DNA from: Armillaria gallica | Lineage: Eukaryota > Basidiomycota > Agaricomycetes > Agaricales > Physalacriaceae | Assembly (NCBI GenBank): GCA_037576215.1 | Contig: JBANDB010000013.1 | Coordinates: forward strand, 124,001 to 188,000 | Reading direction: 5' to 3' | DNA length: 64,000 nucleotides | Part shown: positions 23,432 through 36,206 of the stretch, piece by piece | How positions within the stretch are numbered: the stretch's first letter is position 1 | Layout: every line of letters starts with the position of its first letter | Notes under the pieces: generated by a model | What the model saw: only the letters and a program-made list of their open reading frames with translations | Told to the model about the DNA's origin: nothing | The model's database searches: none | Translations under genes and position numbers: made by a program

Positions 23432-25335
23432 ATGAGTACCCCGGAAAGTCTGAACGGTAGACCGCTGCCACCAGGTTGGGTACCCCATTATGATGAACAG
23501 TGAGTACAACTGCCTCATCCTTCTGGAATTTGTCTTCTCATGTCTATGTCAAGGGGAAACGTCTGGTAACGTCTAAGCGTGTAGGATTTTGCGGGGGCTA
23601 ACTAGGGCCAACTCCTATGTTTTACAGGTTTGATATCCAGAGAGACGATGAAGATTCGTATCAATCACAAAATAGATCCGTACCACGAACTCCTTCGCCT
23701 CCTATGGCCGTGGCTACTCCCCAGAAACCTTTGAGCTTTGCTCAGAAGTTGTATGCCAGCGCGCTTCCTCCAAAATATAGTGATCAGCAGCCAAGTTCTC
23801 AAGACGCTACCGACTCGTCTCGTCCAACCCCAACTGTCCACTCTGAAAGCGCGACCGTTTCGAACAGCTCTGACACAGATCTTCCCGCGCCTCACAGAGC
23901 ACAAACCCATCGGACTTCGCCTGCTCCTTCACGAATTCCGGAAAATTACCGTCATCAACGCGCATCAACCTATCCAGCTCCTACCAGCACTATAAGCCCC
24001 GCAGATGTTCGCACGGTATCTCTCATAGCGCGTCGGCCAGATCCGAGTGGAGAGTTCAAAGGTTATTCGACACCAAACCCTACTGCAGCTCCTTCACATC
24101 CTCCTCAGCATAACCCTTCGCCGTCTGCCCCTCCGTTGAGACCACCCATTTCACATTACCGAACAGCGCCAGCAAGCATACCAGCACCGCCTCCTCCTCC
24201 GCTTCATGTACCTTCACCTCCCACGATACCCTCTCGACCTCCGATTGTACATTACCCAACTACACCTATTCCGGCACATGCTAGTGTACCTCATGCTTCG
24301 CCACCAACATCGGCCGTGAACACCAGTTTCCAGATTCCTTCTCCGCCTCATTCATCACCGTCAACAATAGCTCGGTTCCCACAATCCCCACCGGAGTCTC
24401 AACGACAGCTTCCCCACTCTCCCCCCACTCTTCTACCAACAGCGGGTTCCTACCAGGGCACTCCGTCTCTGCCACCCCCTCCTGCAACGGTTTCAGATAG
24501 ATCATTACTGACTGACGTGGGGAAAATTGCCGGAAAAGCCGCATTGAAATATGCTGGCAGTGCCGCTCTGAGTTCACTCACCAGCGGAGTATTGAGTGGT
24601 GACGCTTCGTCTGGTCTCTCGACTATTTTCCAAGGTTTAAACGTCGGAGATGCCATTGGAGCGTTTGATATTTCGCAACTCCAGGGCATTGTGCAGGGAC
24701 AATCAGGAGCCGACTACCAATCCATCATTGACGCTATCACTCAACAGGCACCTCAGCAGGCGCCTGGTGTCGACTATCAGGCTATCATAAACGAGCTCGC
24801 GAATCTTCAATCGAATCAAAGCTATCAACCCGCGGCACCGCCCGGCGGCGACTATCAAGCACAGCTGCAAGCCTTCACTCAACAGACTCAGGCGAACTAC
24901 CAAGATGCAATGAACGCGAATATGCAGCAGCTGCAGGATATCATGAGTATGTCCCAGCAGCAACAACAGGCATATAATCCTATGCAGGACATTATGCAAA
25001 TGCAGCAGCAACAGGAGCAGCAGTCGATGCAGATGATGCAGGCACTACAGCAGCAGCAGCAACAGGCGACACAGCAGATGGCTAGTGCCCTGCAGCAACA
25101 GCAGCAACAACAACAGAATCCGTTTTCGTTTTCTAATTCGGGGGGACCTTCACAGCAGTCAGCACCGCCACCGCATCAGAGCACACATCCATACGCCGGT
25201 CAACATTCACAACATCATAATGTGCCTGTCGGCCCGTCGGGACATCCATACCAACATAGCCATGGCTATGGACATCACGTACAGACGGTTCACCCTCATC
25301 CACATCCAGGCCATCATTCTGGACATCATTTTTAA
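23432..25335 (+). CDS. WW-like, proline- and glutamine-rich protein
   Basis: The ATG at 23432 gives MSTPESLNGRPLPPGWVPHY, the first strand of a WW domain. An inferred 12-nt exon (23554-23565) then yields DEQGNVWFDIQRDD. The second WW tryptophan is not seen, so the domain may be degenerate. The main exon (from about 23629) encodes a Pro/Ser-rich region (about residues 30-300) with many PPPP runs. A Gly/Ala/Ser segment follows (KIAGKAALKYAGSAALSS), then a long Gln/Met-rich tract (24890-25130) and a His-rich tail (HPHPHPGHHSGHHF). Similar WW-glycine/glutamine proteins are common in agaricomycetes without assigned function. No catalytic motif is seen; a scaffold or adhesive/regulatory role is only a guess. 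Confidence 0.7.
23554..23565 (+). other. inferred 12-nt microexon in WW-like gene
   Basis: GGGAAACGTCTG has an AAG acceptor at 23551-23553 and a GTAACG donor from 23566. Joined to GAACA before it and GTTTGAT after it, it gives E-Q-G-N-V-W-F-D in frame, which matches the turn and second strand of WW domains. Skipping it also keeps the frame (Q-F-D), so it could be alternatively used. Confidence 0.45.
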
Positions 25336-25626
25336 GGTGTGTACTGATTGTTTCGTATTTTTCTCAGGCGATGATAACCTGGCTATTACAGCTCTGTTTT
25401 CCTTTCTCTACGTGCTTTTCGTTTGCTTTGTGTGCTATATATATGTGAAATGCTGCTCCGTAAAATATGTATCGGCCGGTCCGTCAATCCCGACATTTCG
25501 CCACGACGTGACATAGCACGTGATCTAGTCACCTAATAAATAAGGTTGCTGTGACAGTCGGACCCGGCGGAACGTGAAAATTGCAATCCACCACCCTTGT
25601 TCTCAGCTCACCTGAGAGACATCGAC

Positions 25627-28600
25627 ATGGCCCGTGTCACTCGGCAGTCAGTGCGCAAGCAACAGGAAGTTTCTTCCACGCCGACCACCACAAATCCTTC
25701 TCCCACTTTCAGTGCAAGAACGTCCTTGGTAGACAGCCCCCCGACCTCTGACGGAGATCAGGAGGTGGAAGAAATCAAAGCCGCCACGACGAGAGCAAGA
25801 TATTCAAGAGCGTCAACCAAGCGTAAAGCCGAAAGCGAAGACCTCGATAGCGATACAAGTGAGAAACCAAGGCGAGGAGGCAAGCAGGCACCCAAACGCC
25901 GTGCGGTAGGAGGAAATCGTGTTTACGTCGAGGTGCCTGCACGGCCAGCAAAGGCAAAGGGGAAAGCTGCTGTAAGCCATTCCCCTCTGCTCTGCTGATC
26001 TGCTTGCTGACTCCTACTAGGTCGAGCCTCCAGCAAAGAACAAGGGCAAGGCCCCCGTGCGGCCCAGAGCCACCGCCGTCAATAACGACGACCAAAACAG
26101 CGATTTAGAATACGATGAAGACCGAGATCTCGATGAGTCCGATACCAGTGGATCTGAGTTCGTTGCTTCAGACGATGAATCGGCATTTGAAGGCTCTGGA
26201 GGTCCTGGTAACGAGGACCACAGCGCCGCCGATTCCGATTCTGAGGATGAAGAAGCGCTTATGTTGCAACTTGCCGTCCGTAACTCACTTAATGCAAATC
26301 GCGAGGACGCAGGAGAGTCTTCTTCTGCGTCAATGTCACCGGCAGCTCTTCTTGCTGCTGCTGCTGCTGAACGCCGACTTACTCGTGCGAACAGGAGTAT
26401 AGATGTCGATGATTCGGCCATGGAGTTTCTTGGCGACCTCTCTTCCGAGTCTGATGACGAACCACTCTTTCGGAGAGGCAAAGCCAAAGGGAAAGGGAAA
26501 GCCAAAGCTAAAGCTTCTGTGGACCCTCCTAAAGTTATGACCTTCGCAGAATTGCGAAAGCTCCGCAGAGAGGCAAAAAACAAAAACCTCGAGGAGACCA
26601 AAGCGACTCGAATGGAAGAAAAGGCGATGCGAAAACGTTTAGGCAGGAGGCTTACCTATGTCAGTATAACATCCACTCAGTTTACTCGCCACTGACACCC
26701 GTCATAGGCGGAAAAATCGACCATCGCTTTACATTACCATCACGAGGAACTTTGCAATGTCTGGGGGAATTTGGAAGAATCCATACCTGTTGTTGTGCCC
26801 ATCAAAGCCGACCAGCCTGCGGACATAAAGCTCACGCTCCTGCCATTTCAACGGGAGGGTCTGTATTGGATGAAACAGCAAGAGCAGGGTGTATGGAATG
26901 GTGGGATGCTTGCGGTAGGTCTACTGTTACTCTTCGTGGGCTATGTAGCTTATGGGATTGCTATCTAGGACGAAATGGGGATGGGCAAGACCATTCAAAT
27001 CATTGCTCTTCTGATTTCTGATAGAAAGAAACCAAACCTCGTCATCGCGTATGTCCTCTATCGGGTGGCTGTACCTTGGCATACTTATAGGTTCTCTCGA
27101 TAGCCCGACCGTCGCTATTATGCAGTGGAAGAATGAAATCGAAGCTCATACTGATGGCATGAAGGTTCTTATTTGGCACGGCCATGCTCGAGAATCTGAT
27201 GTCAAAGAACTCAAGAAGTATGACGTGGTAAGTTACCAGCATATGCCTGTGGCTGTTCGTGCTCTTAATGGCTATATAGGTTTTAAGTACCTACGCGGTC
27301 CTGGAAAGGTTTATCTCCTCAATTTTTCTATAATTATATGAACCTGAATTCGTCTGATAGTTCTTTCCGAAAACAAGAGAAAGGCTTCGAACGTAAAAAG
27401 GGTGACCGTAAAATGCTCATCACTGAAAAGTCACCGGTGCATCAAATACAGTGGAATCGAATCATCGTGAGTGGCTGGTATCTTAGTTTTGACAGGCACA
27501 AAATGAATTTCGTAGTTGGACGAGGCACATAATATCAAAGAACGCGCAACTAATACAGCTAAGGCCGCCTTTGAGTTACAGGGTAATTACCGCTGGTGTC
27601 TCTCCGGGACGCCGCTGCAGAACCGCGTGGGAGAATTGTACAGTCTCGTTCGATTTTTGGGTGGCGATCCATTTTCCTATTATTTCTGTAAGGCTCCTGC
27701 GTTTCTAGCATCTATCACCCTCATGGCCCTTTTCCAGGTAAACGATGTCCCTGTAAATCACTGCACTGGCGGTTCAAAGACAAGCGCACTTGTGATGGTA
27801 ATGTCGACTCGCTATTTCCTCTCCCCTAACTTCTGAGGCGTTTATACAGATTGCGGACATAGCCCGATGCAACACGTAGGTGTATACATGCTTGACGATG
27901 GCCTACTCACAGCAACCTCTATTAGACCTGTTTCTGGAACAACGAAATCTTGACGCCCATCCAGAAGCACGGGATGCAAGGACCAGGAAAACCGGCCTTT
28001 AAGAAGCTCAAGGTATTGTTGGACCGCATGATGCTGCGTAGGACTAAGGTGGGTTTTTCTTTTCGGACCTTCATTGCAGGACTCACTAGGCGTTTACAGC
28101 TCCAACGCGCGGACGACCTTGGCCTACCCCCTCGTACCGTGATTGTCCGCAGAGACTATTTCAGTCCGGAGGAAAAAGAGCTCTATACCTCTCTGTTCTC
28201 GGACGCCAAGAGGCAATTCAATACATACCTGGATCATGGAACCATCCTGAATAGTAGGTATTCGTTGTTGCCTTGCATTTGGTGCTCACGTCTCGTACAG
28301 ATTATTCGAATATTTTCAGCTTGTAAGCGCGCGCCTGTCCTCTGGATTAACTGACGCTCACGTATATAGGCTTACTCGTATGCGGCAAATGGCTTGTCAC
28401 CCGGATCTTGTCATTCGGAGCAAGACTAACGCTAATAAATTTATCCAAGAAGATGAGAGCGAGGCCACCGTTTGCCGACTTTGTAATGACATTGCCGAAG
28501 ATGCCATTCAGTCTAAGTGCCGGCACATCTTCGACCGCGAGTGTATCAAGCAATATCTGAACACTGCTGTAGAGCAAAATGTAAGTCCCGGTTTGACACT

Positions 28601-29723
28601 TCCGATACTTTCGCTAATGTCGCGCTCTAGCCGGCATGCCCCGTATGTCATCTAGTCTTGACCATCGATCTGGAGGCGCCTGCCCTGGAGCTGGGAGAGG
28701 AACAAGCCCAAGCGCGACAAGGCATTCTTGGCCGACTTAACATCGACACGTGGCGATCCTCCACGAAGATTGAAGCGCTCGTAGAAGAATTGAGCAATCT
28801 GCGTATGCAGGATTCCACGACGAAGAGCCTCGTTTTCAGTCAATTTGTTAATTTCCTTGATCTTATCGCTTTCAGGCTCCAGAAAGCTGGATTTACAGTA
28901 CGTTTGTTTATCCTTGTTATAGCGGTGCTTATTCTCATCATGTGATACAGATTTGCCGCCTTGAAGGGACCATGAGTCCACAGGCCCGTGATGCCACCAT
29001 TAAACATTTCAGTAAGTCTTGGAAGCCCATATCTCTTGGACGGGTCTCATGATTGCTGTTATGTAGTGAATAATGTTGATGTTACCGTGTTCCTTGTCAG
29101 CTTGAAGGCCGGAGGTGTGGCTCTGAATCTTACAGAAGCTTCTCGGGTATACCTCATGGATAGTTGGTGGAATCCTGCTGTAAGTAAAGGCTCCTTAATC
29201 TCTTAGTCATAATCAACTGACATAAAACAGGTTGAGTACCGTAAGTCTTCACGGTATCTATATCCGTAGCCCTTCTCACGGGGCGTGATGCAGAGGCCAT
29301 GGACCGGATCCATCGTTTGGGACAACACCGGCCGGTGAAGGCAATTAAACTAGTGGTTGAGGATAGCATCGAGAGCCGGATTGTGCAGGTGCGGTGTGCC
29401 GTTGTTCTAGGCGAGAGGAGCGGTGATGACAACTTTAACCAGCTTCAGGAGAAAAAGTCGGCTATGGTCGACGCAACCTTGTCACCGGACGATTCTGTAA
29501 GCTGTCCTTCTTTCTTCTGATCAATAGCTGTTGCTAATCCATTGAAAACTCCTAGGCTATGGGCAGGTTAACTCCAGCAGATGTACGTTTCTTCTCTACC
29601 TCGTGTCATTCTTCTTAGTTAATTGTGGCTATGCAGCTTTCCTTCCTTTTCCGCGTGAGTTCTTCCTCTTTTCTCTATCGTCGGAATTACACCATCTCAT
29701 TGCGCCCTGATCGGCAGCTATGA
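25627..29723 (+). CDS. RAD16: nucleotide-excision-repair SNF2/RING helicase RAD16
   Basis: The start [15 protein letters not shown] at 25627 leads an acidic, low-complexity N-terminus with basic nuclear signals. A SNF2 ATPase follows: [18 protein letters not shown], Walker [11 protein letters not shown], Walker [29 protein letters not shown], and late motifs [33 protein letters not shown] and [15 protein letters not shown]. The helicase is interrupted by a cysteine insert ([36 protein letters not shown]) and a C3HC4 RING ([24 protein letters not shown]), as in Rad16. With Rad7, Rad16 scans non-transcribed DNA for UV damage and acts in a ubiquitin ligase. More than 12 introns are present; the last leaves a two-codon exon (Leu-stop at 29718-29723). 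Confidence 0.92.
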
Positions 29724-30090
29724 ACCTGTGCAGCAGGGGCCAAGCATTTTCTTCGGAGCCACACTTGGCGCGCTTGGAATCTTGGATAGATAGAGTCTGC
29801 ATATGATAAAAGCGGTTGTATAGAGTATAGCTGTAATGGAGAGGCACATGGACTACTATTGAGTTTCGCACAGGAACAAAAGAGATCGGGCCAATTGTGC
29901 TGTAGCTCAAAAGCTTTACTCCATGAGAATTCTATAAACTCTACGACAAGTCTCGGATGGTCACCGCATTTCTATATTTGGCCGCCAGTTCCTATATCAG
30001 AAGCGAAAATGGCGTCAAGTGTATCCCGGTTTATTACCATCACCTCCACCCACTTCAACCAAATAGCTAACCCTTCAGTCTTACGCCGCA
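29724..30090. other. intergenic region RAD16 to vWA gene
   Basis: This is the 3' UTR of RAD16 and the promoter of the following co-directional gene. No other coding or RNA signal was seen. Confidence 0.5.
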
Positions 30091-31532
30091 ATGGGAAATT
30101 CGCCTTCTGCCAGATACAGAGACACTGACATCCCACCCAAGTTCTCTGTCCGGGTACTTCCCGATGACGGTGATATGGTACACAGAAGGCGTGATTCAGC
30201 ACACGCAGCATCGAATCCTGGCCACAGACGGAGCAGATCTGCTCATGCCACAGTTTGTCGCAGTAACGCTGATGATATCCCGCCACCTCCACCATATTCA
30301 CGTACGCCACCTCGGTTGGATACTCAACTTTTGACTCCAAGTCGTTCAAGCTCGAATGTGAATCTCGCCCATCTGTATCAATTCGCAGGCCAACGGCATT
30401 TCTCGTCACAGCCGTCTTCACCCTCAAGAAGTATGCTTATTTTTCTTGAGCCAACTTTGTGTTTGTCTAATCTATCATGCTATAGCCAACCGCCGAAGAA
30501 GCACCAGCACGTCTCACTGGTTCTGGACTTGTTTTACCCTCTAACACGCATAACGTAGATTTCCGTACTCCCTATCGACAACAATCACTTGAAGATGCTC
30601 TTGAAATGTTGCGGAAGTTTGATACTGTCATTGTCCTAGACGATTCCAGTTCGATGCTTGGTCCTTCTTGGACTGAAGTACGTGATATTCTAGTTGGGGG
30701 AAACATATTCAAAGATTCATTTCAGGCTACAGAGGCTTTATCAACCCTGGCAGACATGGCTGGTAGATATGATGATGACGGCATAGATATCTATTTCCTG
30801 AATAGTCCCCGGTTTGGAACACACATCAAGGTGACTCTTTGAGACCGTATCATGTTGCAGCAATATTGTAACTCCTGCCTTCAGACTGACGAGCAGGTCA
30901 GGGCGCTCTTGTCCTCTGTTAGTCCTAAAGGTGTCACGCCCATAGGAGGGAGGTTAGATGACCTATTGGGAGATTACCTTCATCTCCTCGAGTCCAAGAC
31001 TTATGAGGAGTTGAAGCTGATTAAGCATAGGAATTACATTGTTATAACTGACGGCCAAGCCAGTAAGCATATCATGGATGTAGTTGTGGACTTTCCTTAC
31101 TAATTCACCATCACACCTCAGCGGATGATCCTGCCACGGTTATTGCAGCTATGGCAAAACGCCTCGACAACGGGAATTTTCCTCAGACGCAGGTATGATG
31201 GCTTTGCTTCAGTGATTCTTACAGCTTACAAGATGTTGTGGACTTGATGAACAGGTCGGTATCCAGTTCATTCAGATCGGTAATTCGAGCAAAGCTGCTC
31301 GATACCTAAGGGAGCTAGATGATGACCTTCGTAATAAGTACAACATTCGGGTCAGTTTCTCCTTATGCTAAGCACCATAGCATCTGCTGATCGGATACAT
31401 TTAACACAGGACATGGTTGACACTACTGAGCACCATGGACAACTAACTGGAGAATATCTTATTAAGGCCCTCATTGGAGGCATAAATCGTCGGGTTGACA
31501 ACCATGGCGGTTCAGCTGTAATATACCATTAG
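30091..31532 (+). CDS. von Willebrand factor A domain protein
   Basis: ATG at 30091 (MGNSPSARYRDTDIPP). The first about 140 residues are Ser/Arg/Pro-rich, with a PPPPPYS motif that could bind WW or SH3 domains. A glycine at position 2 (MGNSPSAR) is compatible with N-myristoylation. From FRTPYRQQSLEDALEMLRKF the protein has a vWA fold with a complete MIDAS: DDSSSM, the Thr of GVTPIGG, and the Asp of VITDGQA. FPQTQVGIQFIQIGNSSKAA and a C-terminus ending SAVIYH follow. Metal-dependent protein binding is the expected role; the partner is unknown. Introns are near 30431-30485, 30681-30726, 30831-30887, 31066-31122, 31192-31254 and 31352-31410. It converges on GCP5 with only 64 bp between stops. 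Confidence 0.82.
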
Positions 31533-31596
31533 ACAAACTTATGTTATTGTTTAGTTTCTTACTATGCCATTGTATTATATGCTTTGATTCTCGGAA

Positions 31597-34500
31597 TTAG
31601 ATGTCCCAGTCTTCGAGAGTGAATGCGATGACACCGAATGTGGCGGCAGCGTCTCCTGTCCCTCCTGCCAGGCTCTCGGCCCCTCTTCGTACAAAGCGCA
31701 CAAGGGCATCCAGCTCAGAGGACATTTTATCCAGCCGTACCGCCCCATCATCCATAGAAGAAGACATCGTCGAAGCTCCCACAGAAAAGGATGACTCCGG
31801 TGCTACAACATCTTCAAATTCTTCGTCAGAATCAGAACTATCACTGGCATCTTCCATAAACTGGGAAAAGCCAATGACATCTCTGCGTGCACGCTTCTGT
31901 GCACGCGTTCGTCGACGCTTCGTGATAAGGGAGTGCCGTGAGATATCATGTGTGGTAGTGTCTCCTGCGAAGGCTACAAACATTTCACTGAAGTGCAGGG
32001 ACATGTCCAATATAGATATGATCGTGCGATGAAGCGCTGTTGTCTATGGAGATGTTAGCTTTGGCAACAGCTGATCTCCACGATAACACTGACATTGCCC
32101 TGCAATAGGCATCGCCCTTGCAATTTATCCAGACTGGAGTGTGTGCGTGAATTCAGGGGACGTTTCTTATTGTAATACCACGTACTGTTCGTCGTGCAAA
32201 CGTATCATTTCGTCCATCGATTTTGCCGCGCGTATTGCCTCGTGGAATTTGAGAATTTGGACATGAATGACCTATATACCGTGATATCGTCGGAGGGATT
32301 ATAAGAAGCACAGCAAATGGAACGTACATAGGTCGTCAAGAAATTAAGAAGGGCGCTTTGGTTGGTCCGGTCAGTGAGCATACAGCTATGTGACATAAAC
32401 AAAGGAGATACTTACTTCACAAACCAACTCAGTCGACTCCGTATCGCATAGAAAGTCTTGAGCTCGTTTCCCACTTTCCTATCATCGCCCCGCACGAGAA
32501 TCCTCTCCAGTACGTTCTTTGCCCGTTTGATCTGCAAAAGGAAGACAAATATCTCTCCATACACCTGAAGGGCTCTGGGCGTGAAGATGTACGTCAACGG
32601 GAAAGGCACCGCGTATTCCAAGAGAAGACCGTCAAAGGCCTTTACAGTCTTGGCCGCAACCTTTTCCCTGCTGCCACGGTACGAGAACCGTACCAGTGAC
32701 AACTGCACCCATTCTTTCGCACCAACGTGGGTCCCAGCCTCCACCACATCGTTGAAGGTAGCATTAAGGAAGTGGAAGTCGCTCCAATGCTGTTGAGTGT
32801 CCATCTAAAAAAAGCGAAGATCAGACAGCCCATCCCCTTAATGATGGTGAGAGAGGTACGGACTTTAGCGTAAAGGCCGTCACAAAAATGGCTCATGGCA
32901 TCGCCTTTCATCATCAAAAAAAGATTCTCGATGGTTCCCAGATGTCTCCATAGATCGCACTCCTCCACTATGGCGTTGGATAACCAGGATCCCGTGATAA
33001 GGCAATAGGGCGCTAGTTCATCATGAATAAGACTGGACAGTGTGTCGATGGACACTGAGAACAGTCCTTGCGCTTCGTCCTGTCCCGTCTCCTTCGCCAC
33101 AAGCTCAGCAAGCGGTCGCCAGTTCCACTGGACGGATTGATCTTGAGCTGTGTTAATACCAAGGGCCTTCAACAGCCCCACAGCCTTGCCAGACCCAAGA
33201 ACAGGCTCAGCAATGTGCCGGAAGAACGTTGGTATGCCTTTCCTACTGCCATCATCTTCATCTTCATACCTCAATGTATACCCTTCAGCCCAATAATCCG
33301 GGTCTAACAGCCCTACACCAAATGCTCCCGATCCAAGCCCGTTACTTTCAATGAAGAATTCATCGTCCAAATCATCAACATCGCCGACGCCCATGCCTTC
33401 CTTTAGCCACCGCCCCACCATTCCCCATAATGGCTCAGCAGTCCTGATGAACACCCTCATGACCACGCCAGCCGCTATCCGTTCACCTCTCTCCAGGTGT
33501 TTCTGCATCGCAATGAAGAGATGGTCCAGCAGTGATGCCGTTACCGTCGACGGTGGAGCCTTGGTAGAATAGTCATCCCCAAATACCGTTCGCACCACGT
33601 CCAGCAAGACAAAGAATGTCTCGCCAAATGTGTCTCGAACCTGCATTTCTAGGGAGAGTAAGCTTACGACCAAGCCATCATCAGAGGACACGCCGTTCGT
33701 TGCTTTGCATATCGCCTCCTCCTTACCGGCACACCAAGTGTCCCACATACGTATTTCTGAATCCAAAGCATCAGCAAAAGCTTCAAGTGTTCGTGTCTTT
33801 GACTTTGAACCGCTGGGCGTCTTGAAAACATGACTGATGAAGTCACGAAGATGTTGGACAGAGGTGCATGGACGAGCCAAAGCCGTTAAAATTGATGCCT
33901 GAGATGCGAGAGACAGGTGGAGGAGTCGGGGAGTAGTCACGGATGTTCGGTACTCTCCATGTCGCCATTGAAGCATTATGTTATCGCGTCCTTGCAGCGC
34001 AAACAGGACTTCTCGTACTGCATCATGCTCGTATATATATCGCTTTCCGAATGTATGAGCGCAGAAGAAAACATGAAGGTCTGTAACTCACGTCTTGAAT
34101 ATGTGTCAACTCTGTCGGTAAGCCAAGCCCGTCTCTCCCTAGGACATTCTGCAACGTAGGCCCTGCTCTCTCATGTGAGAATGCTCATGAACGCAGAGAA
34201 GCGACAACACACCTAGAGTACTTGCATCACCAATATCAAACTTTGTGCTGATGCCTTCGGTAGGTATCTTCCACTCAGTTCGCCAGTACTGTCGTGACTG
34301 CAGCTCCTCCACCTCTTTGCGATGAGATATCGACACCCGCACGTCGTGCGTAGGTTTACCGATAGGTGGTGAAGGCGAAGGCGATCGAGGAGGAGTAGAC
34401 AGCGACTCAGAGGATTCATCGAGATCCAAGTCTTCCGAGTCCAGCGAAAGCACTGATGAAACGTCGCTTTGTGAATCAGGCTCACGCCAATTCTTGACGC

Positions 34501-35363
34501 TTCCCGGTGGCAAGCCGTAAACGCCTTCCCAATGTTCCCCTTCAAAGGGCTCTTCTTCGAGGATTTTCTTCCATGTCAGAGTTTCGGGTTCTTTGGGAGG
34601 CTCTGTTAGTGAAATGAGGTATGCTGACGCATGAGCGAGGGTTCCCTCAGTGGGTGGACTGGCTAGAGCGAGCTAAAAGAGTTTTAACATATGCGCGCAG
34701 ATATTCTGGTGACGCCTTACTAGTAATTGGAGGTGTGAGGGTACGTGAACAGACTGCTCACAGTAAACACTCAGTCACCAATGTAGAGACGGGCATCGCA
34801 CCTTTATTTCTTGATCCAAATCATGGCCTTTCTCTACTTGCGCTTTCAGCAACCTGCGGGATACTTGAAGAGCGTCTGCGAGAGCATCTCGGGACTGAAT
34901 TCGCGCTTTCTGAACGTGTCTGAAACAAATATTCAGAAACAAGTAATCAAGACAAAAAACGTTCCGACCCACGAATCATCCGGTCTACTTCTGCTTCACC
35001 AAAAACGATACCAGCTTTGTTGAGGGTCATGCCCTCCGCACTCAGCGAGCGCGCTGCATACGCGACTTGTTCTCGGAATTTGTCTTGATCTGCATCGCCA
35101 ACGACTCCTCGTACGAGATCCTCGCATAGCTCGGTAAGTCGCTGATGGTTCGCACGAGCAAGTCGTGATTGTGGTCGTTGTGTGAGACGAGAATGAGGCC
35201 GAACAGACGCGCTCGAAGCAGGACGTGGAACGACGGTGCTTGCACTGGTTGGAAGTCGTGTTGATAGACTTGACGTCGGTCGGCTCGTTGGCTGACGTCG
35301 GGATGCACTAGATGGTGGTCGTGGTGGACGATGAGAAGATTCCGCACTGGCCGACGGGTGCAT
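31597..35363 (-). CDS. gamma-tubulin complex component, GCP5-like (Spc97/Spc98 family)
   Basis: ATG at 35363 (MHPSASAESSHRPPRPPSSA). The N-terminus is Ser/Pro/Arg-rich, then RLARANHQRLTELCEDLVRG and GMTLNKAGIVFGEAEVDRMI, a spliced KARIQSRDALADALQ exon and, after an intron ending TTTTAG at 34667, LALASPPTEGTLAHASAYLI. The GRIP core follows: LTWKKILEEEPFEGEHWEGV, RRYIYE/EHDAVREVLFALQG, RLLHLSLASQASILTALARP, and near the C-terminus HWSDFHFLNATFNDVVEAG, FTPRALQVYGEIFVFLLQIK and FYAIRSRLSW. The protein should sit in the gamma-tubulin ring complex and nucleate microtubules at spindle pole bodies. Paralogue class (5 rather than 4 or 6) is my best guess. One possible short exon upstream of 34667 could not be settled. 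The left end of the tandem repeat array lies in the intron at 34671. Three partial copies of this gene lie downstream. Confidence 0.8.
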
Positions 35364-35486
35364 AGTGGACTGTGGTCACAAGGAATTTCAAAATCTATGA
35401 TGTTCGGGCGACGCCGCAGTGGTTACTTGACACAGTTCTCGCTATTGGAACATCATTATCATCGAACCCAAACAATCCTTCAAGCC

Positions 35487-35935
35487 CCTTCTTCTGATCA
35501 ACGGTGAAGAAATCATTTTCTGAGACGCCTGTTTTCTTTCCCGATTTCTTTCCGTTCTTCTGTGGAGAGAGTGGCTTGGGCTTGCTGGGTTTGGACGTCA
35601 ATGGGCGAGAACTCGACTTCTCTTTCTTCGGCTTCTTCTTATCCATGCTCGCTTTGAGGTTCTTGAGCGCCGTCAAATCATCATTCATTGTTCTCATCTG
35701 GTCCTCGAGTGCGGCGATAGCGCCCAGATATGCATCACTAGCGATGGTAGGAAGGAGAAACATACGGGAATGCTCATTATCGCTGAGAGCCTCTTCGTTC
35801 TCTTCATCTTCACTGATTTCATGAAGAGGAGGTAATGCTTTCCATTTCGAATCGAAAAGTCACTATAGTTCTATACCAGCTGTGTTCACTGGGATTCCCT
35901 GGGGATTGACCCGTGACAATGGGAGGCGGTCACTC
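35487..35935 (-). pseudogene. BET bromodomain protein (BDF1-like) C-terminal fragment, unit 1
   Basis: Reading minus strand from about 35935: GNPVNTAGIEL, two in-frame stops (TAG TGA near 35867), then the SKWKALPPLHEISEDEENEE segment. This matches the end of the second bromodomain of BET proteins and the acidic stretch after it. AIAALEDQMRTMNDDLTALK, a Lys/Ser-rich linker and ENDFFTVDQKKGLE follow, the region that leads into the ET domain. The fragment stops there and runs into DDNDVPIARTVS of another origin. No start or bromodomain core is present, so it is a captured piece of a chromatin reader gene, not a working gene. Unit 2 has the glutamines where unit 1 has stops. Confidence 0.68.
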
Positions 35936-36206
35936 GAAGACCAGTGTAGAGTTTTCAATGGTTTGACGCCAATTTTTGGGCGTCCACACGTGATGATAGC
36001 TTAGCGCTTAACGCTGAGATTCTGACTTCCATCCACGGCTTCACACGACTACCGAATCCTTCTTGATAGGAAGAATTCAATTCAATATCCGCCTGTGCAC
36101 AGGGCGCTTCCTGGCTTCCAGCCCACACCATCGTTCCTTGCAATTTCTGCTTGCCCCGGCGCATGCCACCCTTGGCTCTACACCTTCTATCTGAAAATGA
36201 GAAATA

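Noticed and set aside
23665..25011. Minus-strand frames across the WW-like gene
   Set aside because: They are shadows of the 572-codon plus-strand frame, with translations lacking any domain.
24890..25130. CAG/CAA-rich tract as a microsatellite or CRISPR-like array
   Set aside because: It is the coding sequence of a poly-Gln/Met region with mixed codons, not a perfect repeat array with spacers.
26017..26601. 194-aa Ser-rich minus-strand frame over the RAD16 N-terminus
   Set aside because: Mirror of the acidic low-complexity coding strand; the plus strand has clear Rad16 continuity.
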